Origin: Caballeronia sp. INDeC2
GTDB taxonomy: Bacteria > Pseudomonadota > Gammaproteobacteria > Burkholderiales > Burkholderiaceae
Direction: 5' to 3'
DNA: 64,000 bases
Assembly: GCF_023631325.1 (NCBI RefSeq)
Contig: NZ_JALQDG010000003.1
Location: 1-64,000 of the forward strand
Below the pieces are notes generated by a model that was not told the DNA's origin, searched no databases, and saw nothing but the letters and a program-made list of their open reading frames with translations. Within the stretch, counting starts at the first letter, position 1. Each line of letters begins with the position of its first letter. Shown piece by piece: positions 48,948-58,920 of the stretch. The position numbers were made by a program, and so were the translations under genes.

Positions 48948-50015
48948 ATGCGTTTCGACCTCGAGTTGCCCTCGCAGCCCAGCGCTTCGCATCGCGTCGC
49001 TGTGCTGCTGATCAATCTCGGCACGCCTGACGCGCCGACGCCGCGGGCGGTGCGCAAGTATCTGGCGCAATTCCTGTCCGATCCGCGCGTCGTCGAAATA
49101 CCGTCGTTTCTGTGGCAGATCATCCTGCGCGGGCTGATCCTGCCGTTTCGCGGACGCGCATCGGCGAAGAAGTATGCGCAAGTGTGGATGCCCGAGGGCT
49201 CGCCGCTGCGCGTGCATACGGAAAAGCAGGTCGAGGGCCTGCGGCGGCTCTTCGCGGCGAACGACTATCACGTGATCGTCGACTATGCGATGCGCTACGG
49301 CTCGCCCGGCATCGGCGCAATGCTCAATCAACTGAAGCTCGAAGGCGCCGACCGCATCCTTCTCTTGCCGATGTATCCGCAGTACTCGTCGTCCACGACA
49401 GCCACCGCCTTCGACGATGCCTTCACCGCGCTCAAGCGCGTGCGCAATCAGCCGGAAATCCGCACGATCCGCCATTACGCGGACCATCCGGCGTATATCG
49501 GCGCGCTTGCGGAGCAGGTGCGCGACTACTGGCGTCATCACGGCCAGCCGGATTTCGCCGCGGGCGACAAGCTCGTCCTGAGCTTTCACGGCGTGCCGAA
49601 GCGCACGATGGATCTCGGCGACCCCTATCACGACCAGTGCCAGTTAACCGGCGCGCTGCTCGCGTCCGCGCTCGGGCTCACGCCGGTGGAATGCCGCGTC
49701 ACGTTCCAGTCGCGCTTCGGCCGCGCGGAGTGGCTTCAGCCGTACACCGCGCCGACAATCACGGAACTCGGCGCGGGCGGCGTCGCGCGCGTGGACGTGT
49801 TCTGTCCCGGCTTCACGGCGGATTGCCTCGAAACGATCGAGGAAATCGGCATCGAGGTGCGCGAGGAGTTTCTGAAGGCCGGCGGCAGGCATTTCCACCG
49901 GATTCCCTGTCTGAACTCGGCGTCCGTGTGGATCAAGGCGCTCGGCGAAATCGCCGCGCAGCATTTGCAGGGCTGGCCCGTGCAGTCCGTGCAGCCGCTG
50001 ACCGCGGCGGCCTGA
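48948..50015 (+). CDS. hemH: Ferrochelatase
   Basis: A 355-residue enzyme inserting Fe2+ into protoporphyrin IX. The conserved region [11 protein letters not shown] supplies the catalytic His, and [19 protein letters not shown] the Glu. No [2Fe-2S] C-terminal cluster cysteines are present. The gene lies between hrcA and an hslR-like gene and may be co-transcribed with the latter (25-nt gap). Confidence 0.96.
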   Translation: MRFDLELPSQPSASHRVAVLLINLGTPDAPTPRAVRKYLAQFLSDPRVVEIPSFLWQIILRGLILPFRGRASAKKYAQVWMPEGSPLRVHTEKQVEGLRRLFAANDYHVIVDYAMRYGSPGIGAMLNQLKLEGADRILLLPMYPQYSSSTTATAFDDAFTALKRVRNQPEIRTIRHYADHPAYIGALAEQVRDYWRHHGQPDFAAGDKLVLSFHGVPKRTMDLGDPYHDQCQLTGALLASALGLTPVECRVTFQSRFGRAEWLQPYTAPTITELGAGGVARVDVFCPGFTADCLETIEEIGIEVREEFLKAGGRHFHRIPCLNSASVWIKALGEIAAQHLQGWPVQSVQPLTAAA

Positions 50016-50040
50016 GCGCGGCCTTTTCAAGCACTCACCG

Positions 50041-50448
50041 ATGAACTACAAGATTTCGACGGAACCTGGGGCGCGTCTGCGCATCGATAAATGGCTTTGG
50101 GCGGCGCGTTTCTTCAAGACGCGATCGCTTGCGAGCGATGCGGTGGAGAAGGGCCGCGTGAAGATCTCCGGGGCGAGCGTGAAGCCGTCGAAGGACGTGC
50201 GTGTCGGCGATATCGTCGAGATCGATATCGAGCGGCTCGTCTGGCAGGTCGAAGTGCGTGGCCTGTGCGACGTGCGCGGCCCCGCGACGGTCGCGCAGAC
50301 GCTCTATGCCGAAACCGACGAAGGCCGGACGAAGCGCCTGGCCGAAGCCGAGCGCCGCAAGACGTTTCGCGAACCCGCCGCCGGCATGCAAGGCAGGCCG
50401 ACGAAGCGGGACCGGCGCATCATCGACAAATTTTCTCGTTCGGATTGA
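50041..50448 (+). CDS. hslR: RNA-binding S4 domain protein, Hsp15 (HslR) family
   Basis: A 135-residue small protein with an N-terminal S4 domain (RIDKWLWAARFFKTRSLASD, EKGRVKISGASVKPSKDVR). E. coli Hsp15 rescues 50S subunits carrying nascent chains after heat stress. The C-terminal basic tail (GRPTKRDRRIIDKF) fits. It is heat-shock related by family and stands before grpE-dnaK-dnaJ. Its 3' end overlaps a small convergent ORF on the minus strand. Confidence 0.88.
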   Translation: MNYKISTEPGARLRIDKWLWAARFFKTRSLASDAVEKGRVKISGASVKPSKDVRVGDIVEIDIERLVWQVEVRGLCDVRGPATVAQTLYAETDEGRTKRLAEAERRKTFREPAAGMQGRPTKRDRRIIDKFSRSD

Positions 50449-50581
50449 AGTAGCTTTCGATGGTCGCGTGAACGCCGCCGTACTCGGTGTTACGGTCTGT
50501 CACGACGCCGGACATGCAGATGGTGGTCGTTCCTGCGACGAGTACCAGGGCGACCACCGCGATAGCAAAGGTCAGTTTCAT
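50420..50581 (-). CDS. Small exported or membrane-anchored protein (53 aa), hypothetical
   Basis: An ORF of 53 codons starting MKLTFAIAVVALVLVAGTTT, a strong signal-peptide or membrane-anchor profile, followed by a hydrophilic 30-residue part with two cysteines (positions 22 and 52). A G-rich SD (GGGGG on the minus strand) lies about 5 nt upstream of the ATG. The last 29 nt overlap the end of the hslR-like gene in antisense. No family recognised; the signal-like start and SD make chance less likely, but evidence is from this one sequence. Confidence 0.5.
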   Translation of the reverse strand: MKLTFAIAVVALVLVAGTTTICMSGVVTDRNTEYGGVHATIESYFNPNEKICR

Positions 50582-50941
50582 GGTACCCCCGGAAATCGGG
50601 TTGCCCGGTCAGAAAGCGGCCGGTTCAGGAAACGGGCAAGGGCTGAAAGCGGATTGAAGCATTTCGTAGGATTAGGGTAAACGTGCGTCCTGCGGTGCTT
50701 GATTGAAGTGTAGGTCAGTCAGGGCTTTCCCTCAATCTCAAAATTGCGCGGTGCGGCGAAGTGGGGTTTGCCGGCCATTTCCGCGCCATCGCGGCGCTGA
50801 ATTTAGTCGGAAAAATTCGCCTCCGAGGCTTGAAAACACTGTCGACGTCCCAATTTTCGCCGCTAGTGCGAAAACGCGACCGAATGTGCATCCGTCGGTT
50901 TCGCAGCCGATTCAACTCAACAGCAATATATTTTGAGCGAC
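50582..50941. other. Regulatory region upstream of grpE
   Basis: About 360 nt without a supported gene. It holds the promoter of the small minus-strand ORF and, on the plus strand, the sigma-32-like promoter of grpE at 50830-50857. Nothing else recognisable. Confidence 0.55.
50830..50857 (+). promoter_or_regulatory. Sigma-32 heat-shock promoter of grpE
   Basis: CTTGAAA (50830-50836) is followed after 13 nt by CCCAATTT (50850-50857). This matches the sigma-32 consensus CTTGAAA-N13-15-CCCCATNT at all -35 positions and all but one of -10. The transcript would start near 50864, about 78 nt before the grpE ATG. Confidence 0.82.
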
Positions 50942-51535
50942 ATGGAAAACACGCAAGAGAATTCAGCGAGCCAGAACCCGACGCCCGCCGACGATAACGC
51001 GCGCCAGGCCGCAGACACGACCAGCACGGCGCAGGCCGCGCCGGCAGCAGACGCGGCCGCAGCGCCGCAAACGGCGCCGAACGAAGCCGAGGCCGCGCTG
51101 GCCGAAGCGCAGGCCACCATCGCGGCGCTCAAGGAAGATTTCCTGCGCGCCAAGGCCGAGACGGAAAACGTGCGCCGCCGCAGCCAGGACGATGTCGCGA
51201 AGGCGCATAAATTCGCCATCGAAAATTTCGCGGAAAACCTGTTGCCCGTGCTCGACAGCCTCGAAGCCGCGCTTGCCGACCAGTCGTCGGATCTCGCGAA
51301 GGTTCGCGAGGGCGTCGAGTTGACGCTGCGGCAATTGACCGGCGCGCTGGAGAAGGGCCGCGTCGTCGCGTTGAATCCGGTCGGCGAAAAGTTCGATCCG
51401 CATCGCCATCAGGCCATTTCCATGGTCCCGGCCGAGCAGGATCCGAATACCGTCGTCACGGTGCTTCAGAAGGGCTATGTGATTGCCGATCGCGTGTTGC
51501 GTCCGGCGCTCGTGACCGTCGCCGCGCCGAAGTAA
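50942..51535 (+). CDS. grpE: Nucleotide exchange factor GrpE
   Basis: A 197-residue DnaK co-chaperone. A disordered Ala/Thr-rich first 50 residues lead to the long dimerisation helix ([20 protein letters not shown]), then the beta-domain ([36 protein letters not shown]). The ATG at 50942 was chosen; a TTG three codons earlier is in frame. A sigma-32 promoter precedes it, and dnaK-dnaJ follow. Confidence 0.95.
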   Translation: MENTQENSASQNPTPADDNARQAADTTSTAQAAPAADAAAAPQTAPNEAEAALAEAQATIAALKEDFLRAKAETENVRRRSQDDVAKAHKFAIENFAENLLPVLDSLEAALADQSSDLAKVREGVELTLRQLTGALEKGRVVALNPVGEKFDPHRHQAISMVPAEQDPNTVVTVLQKGYVIADRVLRPALVTVAAPK

Positions 51536-51653
51536 CGCGCTCAAGCGACCACGGCCGGCGTGCGGTCGTCCCGGCCGCTTTCGCGGTCCGCGACGGCGCG
51601 CGAAGAGATCTGCATCGCAAGAAAAAAGTTATAGACCGCATCGCGTTCAGGGT

Positions 51654-51683
51654 CTTGAAATCGAAACCGACGCTCTTATCTTG
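51654..51683 (+). promoter_or_regulatory. Possible sigma-32 promoter of dnaK
   Basis: CTTGAAA (51654-51660) is a perfect sigma-32 -35, about 140 nt before dnaK. The expected -10 region reads CTTATCTT-like and is only a weak match to CCCCATNT, so the assignment is tentative. Confidence 0.45.
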
Positions 51684-51797
51684 CGTACAGGTATGAATTT
51701 TGGGCGTTCGGCCCGGTAAATCGGCAAAAGCCGGCGTCAGGCACGACACATCGCCGGCCGCAACGCCACTGCGATCAAAGCTAGGAGAGTATAAAAA

Positions 51798-53747
51798 ATG
51801 GGCAAAATCATCGGCATCGACCTCGGCACCACGAACTCGTGCGTGGCGCTGATGGAAGGCAACCAGGTCAAGGTCATCGAGAACTCGGAAGGCGCGCGCA
51901 CCACGCCGTCGATCATCGCGTACATGGATGACAACGAGATTCTCGTCGGCGCGCCCGCCAAGCGCCAGTCGGTCACGAATCCGAAGAACACGCTGTACGC
52001 GGTCAAGCGCCTGATCGGTCGCCGCTTCGACGAGAAGGAAGTGCAGAAGGACATCAACTTGATGCCATACAAGATCGTCAAGCACGACAACGGCGACGCA
52101 TGGGTCGAGGCGCACGGCAAGAACCTCGCGCCGTCGCAAGTTTCCGCCGAAGTGCTGCGCAAGATGAAGAAGACCGCTGAGGACTACCTCGGCGAGCCGG
52201 TCACGGAAGCCGTGATCACGGTGCCGGCGTACTTCAACGACAGCCAGCGTCAGGCCACGAAGGATGCGGGCCGCATCGCCGGTCTGGAAGTGAAGCGCAT
52301 CATCAACGAGCCGACCGCAGCCGCGCTCGCGTTCGGTCTCGACAAGGCGGAAAAGGGCGACCGCAAGATCGCCGTGTTCGACCTGGGCGGCGGCACGTTC
52401 GATATCTCGATCATCGAAATCGCGGACGTGGACGGTGAAATGCAGTTCGAAGTGCTGTCGACGAACGGCGACACGTTCCTCGGCGGTGAAGACTTCGACC
52501 AGCGCATCATCGATTACATCATCGGCGAGTTCAAGAAGGAACAGGGCGTCGATCTGTCGAAGGACGTGCTCGCGCTGCAACGCCTGAAGGAAGCCGCTGA
52601 GAAGGCGAAGATCGAACTGTCGTCGACGGCGCAGACCGACATCAACCTGCCGTACATCACGGCGGACGCGTCGGGTCCGAAGCACTTGAACCTCAAGTTC
52701 ACGCGCGCGAAGCTCGAAGCGCTCGTCGAAGAACTGATTGAGCGCACGATCGAACCTTGCCGCATCGCGATCAAGGATGCGGGCGTGAAGGTCAGCGACA
52801 TCGACGACGTGATCCTCGTCGGCGGCATGACGCGCATGCCGAAGGTGCAGGAAAAGGTGAAGGAGTTCTTCGGCAAGGAGCCGCGCCGTGACGTGAACCC
52901 GGACGAAGCCGTGGCCGTGGGTGCCGCGATTCAAGGTCAGGTTCTGTCGGGCGACCGCAAGGACGTTCTGCTGCTCGACGTGACGCCTTTGTCGCTCGGC
53001 ATCGAGACGCTCGGCGGCGTGATGACGAAGATGATCAACAAGAACACGACGATCCCGACGAAGCACTCGCAAGTGTATTCGACGGCCGACGACAACCAGG
53101 GCGCCGTGACGATCAAGGTGTTCCAGGGCGAGCGCGAAATGGCCGTGGGCAACAAGCTGCTCGGCGAGTTCAACCTCGAAGGCATTCCGCCCGCACCGCG
53201 CGGCACGCCGCAGATCGAAGTGACCTTCGACATCGACGCGAACGGCATTCTGCACGTGGGCGCGAAGGACAAGGCGACGGGCAAGGAAAACAAGATCACC
53301 ATTAAGGCGAACTCGGGTCTGACGGACGCGGAAATCGACAAGATGGTGAAGGATGCCGAAGCCAACGCCGAGGAAGATCACAAGCTGCGTGAGTTGGCCG
53401 ATGCCCGCAACCAGGGCGACGCGCTGGTCCACAGCACGAAGAAGGCGGTTGCCGAATACGGCGACAAGGTCGATGCTTCGGAGAAGGAAAAGATCGAAGC
53501 GGCGCTGAAGGACCTCGAAGACGCGCTGAAGAGCAGCTCGAGCGACAAGGCCACGATCGAAGCGAAGGTCGAGGCGCTGGCGCAGGCTTCGCAGAAGCTC
53601 GGCGAAAAGATGTACGCCGACATGCAGGCGCAGCAAGGCGCGGCGAGCGCGGCTGCGGGTGCAGCGGGCGCTTCGGCGGATGCGGGTGCGAGCCAGCAGC
53701 ACGACGATGTCGTCGATGCCGACTTCAAGGAAGTGAAGAAGGACTAA
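51798..53747 (+). CDS. dnaK: Molecular chaperone DnaK (Hsp70)
   Basis: A 649-residue Hsp70. The ATPase domain opens [20 protein letters not shown] and contains [13 protein letters not shown] and [12 protein letters not shown]; the substrate-binding domain and lid follow, ending in an acidic tail [19 protein letters not shown] is 9 nt before the ATG. It works with GrpE and DnaJ encoded on either side. Confidence 0.98.
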   Translation: MGKIIGIDLGTTNSCVALMEGNQVKVIENSEGARTTPSIIAYMDDNEILVGAPAKRQSVTNPKNTLYAVKRLIGRRFDEKEVQKDINLMPYKIVKHDNGDAWVEAHGKNLAPSQVSAEVLRKMKKTAEDYLGEPVTEAVITVPAYFNDSQRQATKDAGRIAGLEVKRIINEPTAAALAFGLDKAEKGDRKIAVFDLGGGTFDISIIEIADVDGEMQFEVLSTNGDTFLGGEDFDQRIIDYIIGEFKKEQGVDLSKDVLALQRLKEAAEKAKIELSSTAQTDINLPYITADASGPKHLNLKFTRAKLEALVEELIERTIEPCRIAIKDAGVKVSDIDDVILVGGMTRMPKVQEKVKEFFGKEPRRDVNPDEAVAVGAAIQGQVLSGDRKDVLLLDVTPLSLGIETLGGVMTKMINKNTTIPTKHSQVYSTADDNQGAVTIKVFQGEREMAVGNKLLGEFNLEGIPPAPRGTPQIEVTFDIDANGILHVGAKDKATGKENKITIKANSGLTDAEIDKMVKDAEANAEEDHKLRELADARNQGDALVHSTKKAVAEYGDKVDASEKEKIEAALKDLEDALKSSSSDKATIEAKVEALAQASQKLGEKMYADMQAQQGAASAAAGAAGASADAGASQQHDDVVDADFKEVKKD

Positions 53748-53982
53748 GCCGAAAGGGCGCGGGGGCGGCAACGCTCACGCGCTTTTCGGTGGCATGACCG
53801 GGACGCGTCACGCGTCTTACGTGTAACGCGCCTGGCGAGCCTCACGGCTCTCCGGGCACGTTGTTTTTCAGAGGCGCCTCGATTTGGGCGAGGCGCGCGG
53901 AGTTTTACGCGCGAGTCGAAGCAACGGACTCGCAGCATCTGACAGGAACCGTCGCGTCCACGCGCGGCGGCATCGAACCGAC

Positions 53983-55119
53983 ATGGCGAAACGGGATTAC
54001 TACGACGTTCTGGGCGTCGCGAAGAACGCGAGCGACGACGAGATCAAGAAGGCGTATCGCAAGCTCGCGATGAAGTATCACCCTGACCGCAATCCGGACA
54101 ACAAGAAGGCGGAAGAGAATTTCAAGGAGGCGAAGGAAGCCTATGAAATGCTCTCCGACCAGCAGAAGCGGGCCGCGTACGATCAGTACGGTCACGCGGG
54201 CGTCGATCCGAACATGGCGGGCGCGGGCGCGCAGGGTTTCGGCGGTTTCGCCGATGCCTTCGGCGATATCTTCGGCGACATCTTCGGACAGGCGGCGGGC
54301 GGCGCAGCGCGCGGTGGCCGCGGCGGTCCGCAGGTGTATCGCGGCGCGGACTTGCGCTACAGCATGGAGATCACGCTGGAGCAGGCGGCGCATGGCTACG
54401 ACACGCAGATCCGCGTGCCGAGCTGGGTGAACTGCAACGTGTGTCACGGCTCGGGCGCGAAGCCGGGCACCAAGCCGGAAACCTGCCCGACCTGTCACGG
54501 CCAGGGCCAGGTGCGCATGTCGCAGGGCTTTTTCAGCATCCAGCAGACGTGCCCGAAGTGTCACGGCAGCGGCAGCTACATTCCCGATCCGTGCGCGAAC
54601 TGCCACGGCGCGGGCAAGGTGAAGGAAACGAAGACGCTGGAAGTGAAAATTCCGGCGGGCATCGACGACGGCATGCGCATCCGCTCGGCGGGCAACGGCG
54701 AGCCTGGCATCAACGGCGGGCCGAACGGCGACTTGTACGTGGAAATCCACATCAAGCAGCACACTGTGTTCGAGCGCGACGGCGACGACTTGCACTGCCA
54801 GATGCCGATCCAGTTCACGACGGCGGCATTGGGCGGCGAGATCGAAGTGCCCACGCTGGCTGGCCGCGCGAGCTTCACGGTGCCGGAAGGCACGCAGTCG
54901 GGCAAGACGTTCCGTCTGCGCGGCAAGGGCATCAAGGGCTTGCGTTCGAGCATCGCGGGCGACCTTTACGTGCATGTGCAGGTGGAAACGCCGGTCAAGC
55001 TCACGGAGCAGCAGCGCGATCTGCTCAAGCAGTTCGAAAAGTCGCTGGAGCAGGGCGGCGCGCGGCATAGTCCGCAAAGCAAGAGTTGGTTCGACCGCGT
55101 GAAGAGCTTCTTCGACTGA
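53983..55119 (+). CDS. dnaJ: Chaperone protein DnaJ
   Basis: A 378-residue Hsp40. The J domain has HPD at residues 33-35, followed by a Gly/Phe-rich linker ([14 protein letters not shown]) and four zinc-binding repeats ([32 protein letters not shown]), then the client-binding C-terminal domain. The ATG at 53983 starts the J domain; the 235-nt gap from dnaK carries no other gene. Confidence 0.98.
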   Translation: MAKRDYYDVLGVAKNASDDEIKKAYRKLAMKYHPDRNPDNKKAEENFKEAKEAYEMLSDQQKRAAYDQYGHAGVDPNMAGAGAQGFGGFADAFGDIFGDIFGQAAGGAARGGRGGPQVYRGADLRYSMEITLEQAAHGYDTQIRVPSWVNCNVCHGSGAKPGTKPETCPTCHGQGQVRMSQGFFSIQQTCPKCHGSGSYIPDPCANCHGAGKVKETKTLEVKIPAGIDDGMRIRSAGNGEPGINGGPNGDLYVEIHIKQHTVFERDGDDLHCQMPIQFTTAALGGEIEVPTLAGRASFTVPEGTQSGKTFRLRGKGIKGLRSSIAGDLYVHVQVETPVKLTEQQRDLLKQFEKSLEQGGARHSPQSKSWFDRVKSFFD

Positions 55120-55150
55120 TGCGGTCGAGTGGGATGTACGTCGTGCGAGC

Positions 55151-56944
55151 ATGACGATGAAAACCGAAGAGCGCAGCGCGGTGTTCGCGCTGCTCGACGA
55201 TTGCGATGCGACCGCCGAGAGGCGGTCGAGTCGTTTGTACACGGGCTTCGCGCACGAACGCGCGTGCGTGGATGCGCACGCGCTCGACGCGGTTTGCGGC
55301 GACATCGAACGCGATCTGCAAAGCGGTCTGCACGCGGTCGTCGTCGCGGATTTCGAGTTCGGGCGCAATCTCCAGTTCGGCGGCGTCGGACGCGGGGGCG
55401 ATCACGCGCTGCGCGTGCTCATGTTCCGCGAGTGCGCGCATCTTTCGCGCGATGAAGTCGACGCGTGGCTCGGCTCTCAAAGCGATGACCTGACGGCAGG
55501 CATCGCGGGCATCGAATCGAGCGTCACGCGCGACGAGTTCGATGCATCGATCGCCGCTGTGCAAGACGCGTTGCGCGACGGCGAGTCGTATCAGATCAAC
55601 TACACGTTCCGCCTGAACTTCGATGTGTTCGGCACGCCGCTCGCGCTGTACCGGCGTTTGCGCGAGCGGCAGGCCGTGCATTACGGCGCGTTGATCGCAC
55701 TGCCGGATGGCAGGTCGGTGGTGTCGTGCTCGCCGGAATTGTTCGTCGAAAAGCATGGCGATCTGCTGCGCGCCCGGCCGATGAAGGGCACCGCGCCGCG
55801 CGACGCCGATCCCGAAGCGCTGCGCCACGATCCGAAGAATCGCGCCGAGAACGTGATGATCGTCGATCTGCTGCGCAACGACATGTCGCGCGTGGCGGTC
55901 ACGGGTTCGGTGCATGTGCCCGCGCTGTTTTCGGTCGAGCCTTACGCGTCGGTGTGGCAAATGACGTCGACGATCGAAGCGCGCGTGATGCCCGGCACGT
56001 CGTTCGCCGGCATCGTGCGCGCGCTCTTTCCGTGCGGCTCGATCACTGGCGCGCCGAAGTATCGGACGATGCAACTGATCGACGAAATCGAGAGCTCGCC
56101 GCGCGGCCTCTATACCGGCGCGATCGGCTGGCTGGACGCGAGCGGCGACTTTTGCATGTCGGTGGCGATTCGGACGATCGTCGTCGATGCAACCGCGAAG
56201 CGCGGCGTGCTCGGCATCGGCGCGGGCATCGTGCTCGATAGCGACGCCGCCGACGAATACGAGGAGTGTCTGTTGAAAGCACGCTTTCTGACCGGCGCGG
56301 ACCCCGGTTTCGAGCTGTTCGAAACGGCCTATGCGACGCGCGAGGAAGGCGTTCGCCACTACGCGCGCCACGTCGCGCGGTTGGAGGCCAGCGCCGCGTA
56401 TCTCGGCTTTGCCTTCGACGAACGGGCGCTCTCGGCTCAGGTCGAGAAGCAGCGCGCGGAATTCGACGCGGGCAAACCGTATCGCATGCGCATCGCGCTG
56501 GACAAGAACGGACGCATCGCGATCACGAGCGCGTTGCTCGCGCCGTTGTCATCAGATACCGTCGATGTGTTGCTCGCGTCCGATCGCGGCTTCGCAGCGC
56601 AGTCATCAAGCGATCCGCTGCTACGTCACAAGACCACACGCCGCGCCGACTACGATCGCGCATGGAAAGCCGCCGAAGCCGAAGGCGCGTTCGACATGCT
56701 CTTCGTCAACGAACGCGGCGAGCTGACCGAAGGCGGCCGTTCGAGCGTCTTTATGCAGCTCGACGGCAAGTGGTTCACGCCGCCCATCGACGCCGGCGTG
56801 TTGCCGGGCGTGATGCGCGCGGTGCTGATCGAAGAACTCGGCGCCGCCGAACGCACGCTGACGATGGACGAGTTGCGGAACGCCGAAGACCTGCTCATCA
56901 GCAACGCATTGCGCGGCGGCGTGAAGGCGAGGCTTCGGCGCTGA
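55151..56944 (+). CDS. pabB: Fused aminodeoxychorismate synthase component I / aminodeoxychorismate lyase (PabB-PabC)
   Basis: A 597-residue protein joining two folate (p-aminobenzoate) enzymes. Residues 1 to about 385 are a chorismate-binding PabB domain (SYQINYTFRLNF, ARPMKGTAPRD, KNRAENVMIVDLLRNDMSRV, SITGAPKYRTMQLIDEIE). From about residue 390 there is a class-IV PLP aminotransferase fold like PabC (YATREEGVRHYARHVARLE, the Lys in HKTTRRADYDRA, FVNERGELTEGGRSSVF). The glutamine amidotransferase PabA is not nearby. Starts 31 nt after dnaJ, with an unrelated role. Confidence 0.93.
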   Translation: MTMKTEERSAVFALLDDCDATAERRSSRLYTGFAHERACVDAHALDAVCGDIERDLQSGLHAVVVADFEFGRNLQFGGVGRGGDHALRVLMFRECAHLSRDEVDAWLGSQSDDLTAGIAGIESSVTRDEFDASIAAVQDALRDGESYQINYTFRLNFDVFGTPLALYRRLRERQAVHYGALIALPDGRSVVSCSPELFVEKHGDLLRARPMKGTAPRDADPEALRHDPKNRAENVMIVDLLRNDMSRVAVTGSVHVPALFSVEPYASVWQMTSTIEARVMPGTSFAGIVRALFPCGSITGAPKYRTMQLIDEIESSPRGLYTGAIGWLDASGDFCMSVAIRTIVVDATAKRGVLGIGAGIVLDSDAADEYEECLLKARFLTGADPGFELFETAYATREEGVRHYARHVARLEASAAYLGFAFDERALSAQVEKQRAEFDAGKPYRMRIALDKNGRIAITSALLAPLSSDTVDVLLASDRGFAAQSSSDPLLRHKTTRRADYDRAWKAAEAEGAFDMLFVNERGELTEGGRSSVFMQLDGKWFTPPIDAGVLPGVMRAVLIEELGAAERTLTMDELRNAEDLLISNALRGGVKARLRR

Positions 56945-56954
56945 AGCTAAGGCA

Positions 56955-58103
56955 TCACCACTCGGCGACGCTGCCGTCCGCATGACGCCACACGGGATTG
57001 CGCCAGCGATGCCCCACCTTCGCCATCTCGCGCACCTTCTCCTCGTTCACCTCGATGCCTAGCCCCGGTCCCTGCGGGATCGACACCATGCCATCTTCGT
57101 ACTTGAACACTTCCGGATTCTTGATGTAATCGAGCAGGTCGTTGCCCCTGTTGTAGTGGATGCCGAGACTCTGTTCCTGAATGAACGCGTTGTAGCTCAC
57201 GGCGTCGATCTGCAGGCAGGTCGCGAGCGCGATCGGTCCGAGCGGGCAATGCAGCGCGAGCGCGACGTCGTAGGCTTCGGCCATCGTCGCGATCTTGCGG
57301 CATTCGGTCAGGCCGCCCGCATGCGAAGCATCCGGCTGAATGATGTCGACGTAACCGCTCGCCAGAATGTGCTTGAAGTCCCAGCGCGAGTAGAGCCGCT
57401 CGCCGAGCGCGATCGGCGTGCTCGTCTGGTTGACGATATCGCGCAACGCCTCGACGTTCTCCGACAGCACCGGCTCTTCGATGAACATCAGCTTGAACGG
57501 ATCGAGTTCCTTCGCGAGCACCTTCGCCATCGGCTTGTGGACGCGTCCGTGGAAGTCCACGCCGATGCCCACGTTCGGACCGACCGCCTCGCGCACCGCG
57601 CGCACGTTGTCGATCACGCCCTGCACCTTGTCGAAGGTATCGATGATCTGCAACTCTTCCGAGCCGTTCATCTTCACGGCCTTGAAGCCGCGTTCGACCA
57701 CCGCGCGCGCGTTATTCGCGACATCGCTCGGACGGTCGCCGCCGATCCACGAATAGACCTTGATCTTGTCGCGCACCTGGCCGCCGAGCAGCGCGTGCAC
57801 CGGCACGCCGTGATGCTTGCCGAGAATGTCCCACAGCGCCTGATCGACGCCCGCGATCGCGCTCATGCCGATGGGACCGCCGCGATAAAAACCCGCGCGA
57901 TACATCACCTGCCACAGGTCTTCGATATGGCGCGGGTCTTTGCCGACGAGATAATCGGCGAGTTCATCGACGGCGGCGGCGACCGTATGCGCGCGGCCTT
58001 CGACGACCGGCTCACCCCAGCCCGTGATGCCTTCGTCCGTCTCGATCTTGAGGAAGCACCAGCGCGGAGGAACGATAAAAGTTTCGAGCTTCGTGATTTT
58101 CAT
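56955..58103 (-). CDS. dgoD: D-galactonate dehydratase
   Basis: A 382-residue enolase-superfamily enzyme, exactly the length of E. coli DgoD, turning D-galactonate into 2-dehydro-3-deoxygalactonate. Near-identical stretches include [34 protein letters not shown] (metal ligand), FIEEPVL and [17 protein letters not shown], and the C-terminus [18 protein letters not shown] is 8 nt upstream. The GntR gene is divergent 140 nt away; other dgo genes (kinase, aldolase, transporter) are not in the window. Confidence 0.96.
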   Translation of the reverse strand: MKITKLETFIVPPRWCFLKIETDEGITGWGEPVVEGRAHTVAAAVDELADYLVGKDPRHIEDLWQVMYRAGFYRGGPIGMSAIAGVDQALWDILGKHHGVPVHALLGGQVRDKIKVYSWIGGDRPSDVANNARAVVERGFKAVKMNGSEELQIIDTFDKVQGVIDNVRAVREAVGPNVGIGVDFHGRVHKPMAKVLAKELDPFKLMFIEEPVLSENVEALRDIVNQTSTPIALGERLYSRWDFKHILASGYVDIIQPDASHAGGLTECRKIATMAEAYDVALALHCPLGPIALATCLQIDAVSYNAFIQEQSLGIHYNRGNDLLDYIKNPEVFKYEDGMVSIPQGPGLGIEVNEEKVREMAKVGHRWRNPVWRHADGSVAEW

Positions 58104-58242
58104 TGAGCGTCTCCTGAAGGGTTTTACATGTTAGCAAAAAGCCGCGTTTAGGCATATTAATAGTATTATTCAAATTTGTTCTATATCTACGAAACATCAG
58201 TCGAATACCCCATAATCGTGCCGACTTCTATAGGAGACCATC

Positions 58243-58920
58243 ATTCACCGGGATCTACATGGCCGTGTGGCGCATGAACTGGGCATGGCGATTCTGCGCG
58301 GCGACGTCGCGCCCGGATCGCCGCTGCCGCGCGAGGCGGAATTGATGGAGCGCTTCGACGTGAGCCGCACGGTGCTGCGCGAGGCGTTGCGCACGCTCAC
58401 GTCGAAAGGGCTGATCGAGTCGCGGCCGAAAGTCGGCACGCGCGTGCGCGCGAAAGACGCCTGGAATCTGCTCGACAGCGACATGCTCGACTGGTATTCG
58501 CGCGTCGCGCCGCCGCTGCAATTCGCGCTCAAGCTCCAGGAAATGCGCGAGATGATCGAGCCGTACGCCGCCGCGCTCGCCGCCGAAAACCACCAGGACG
58601 GCACGCGCGAGCGTCTCACACGCTCGCATCAGGCAATGGTCGGCGCGCAGAATGTCGAAGAATGGGTGCGCGCGGATCTCAATTTCCATCTGTGCGTGCT
58701 CGCCGCGTGCAGCAACGAATTGCTGATACCGCTCGGTGCGCTGATCGAGCGCACGCTGGAAGGCCAATTGCGCCTGAACGCCAAACGCGCCGATGTCTTC
58801 AACGCGTCGCTCGCGGAACATACGGCAGTGTTCGAGGCGATCATCGCGCGTGATTCGAGCGGTGCGCGCCGCGCGATGGCCGATCTGCTCGGCATGACGC
58901 GCCGCCGAATCGAAGGCTAG
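58243..58920 (+). CDS. dgoR: GntR/FadR-family regulator, probable galactonate repressor
   Basis: A regulator of about 225 residues: winged helix (GSPLPREAELMERFDVSRTV), then a FadR/FCD helical effector domain with metal-type residues (DLNFHL, AEHTAVFEAI). Divergent from dgoD, as expected for DgoR, and similar in domain style. The start is unusual: the winged-helix alpha-1 (LHGRVAHELGMAILRGD) continues upstream of the first GTG (58267), and the best SD (AGGAG at 58232-58236) is 6 nt before an in-frame ATT (58243). I therefore use ATT; GTG 58267 is the conservative alternative. No operator was assigned in the AT-rich 58104-58240 gap. Confidence 0.78.
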   Translation: MHRDLHGRVAHELGMAILRGDVAPGSPLPREAELMERFDVSRTVLREALRTLTSKGLIESRPKVGTRVRAKDAWNLLDSDMLDWYSRVAPPLQFALKLQEMREMIEPYAAALAAENHQDGTRERLTRSHQAMVGAQNVEEWVRADLNFHLCVLAACSNELLIPLGALIERTLEGQLRLNAKRADVFNASLAEHTAVFEAIIARDSSGARRAMADLLGMTRRRIEG

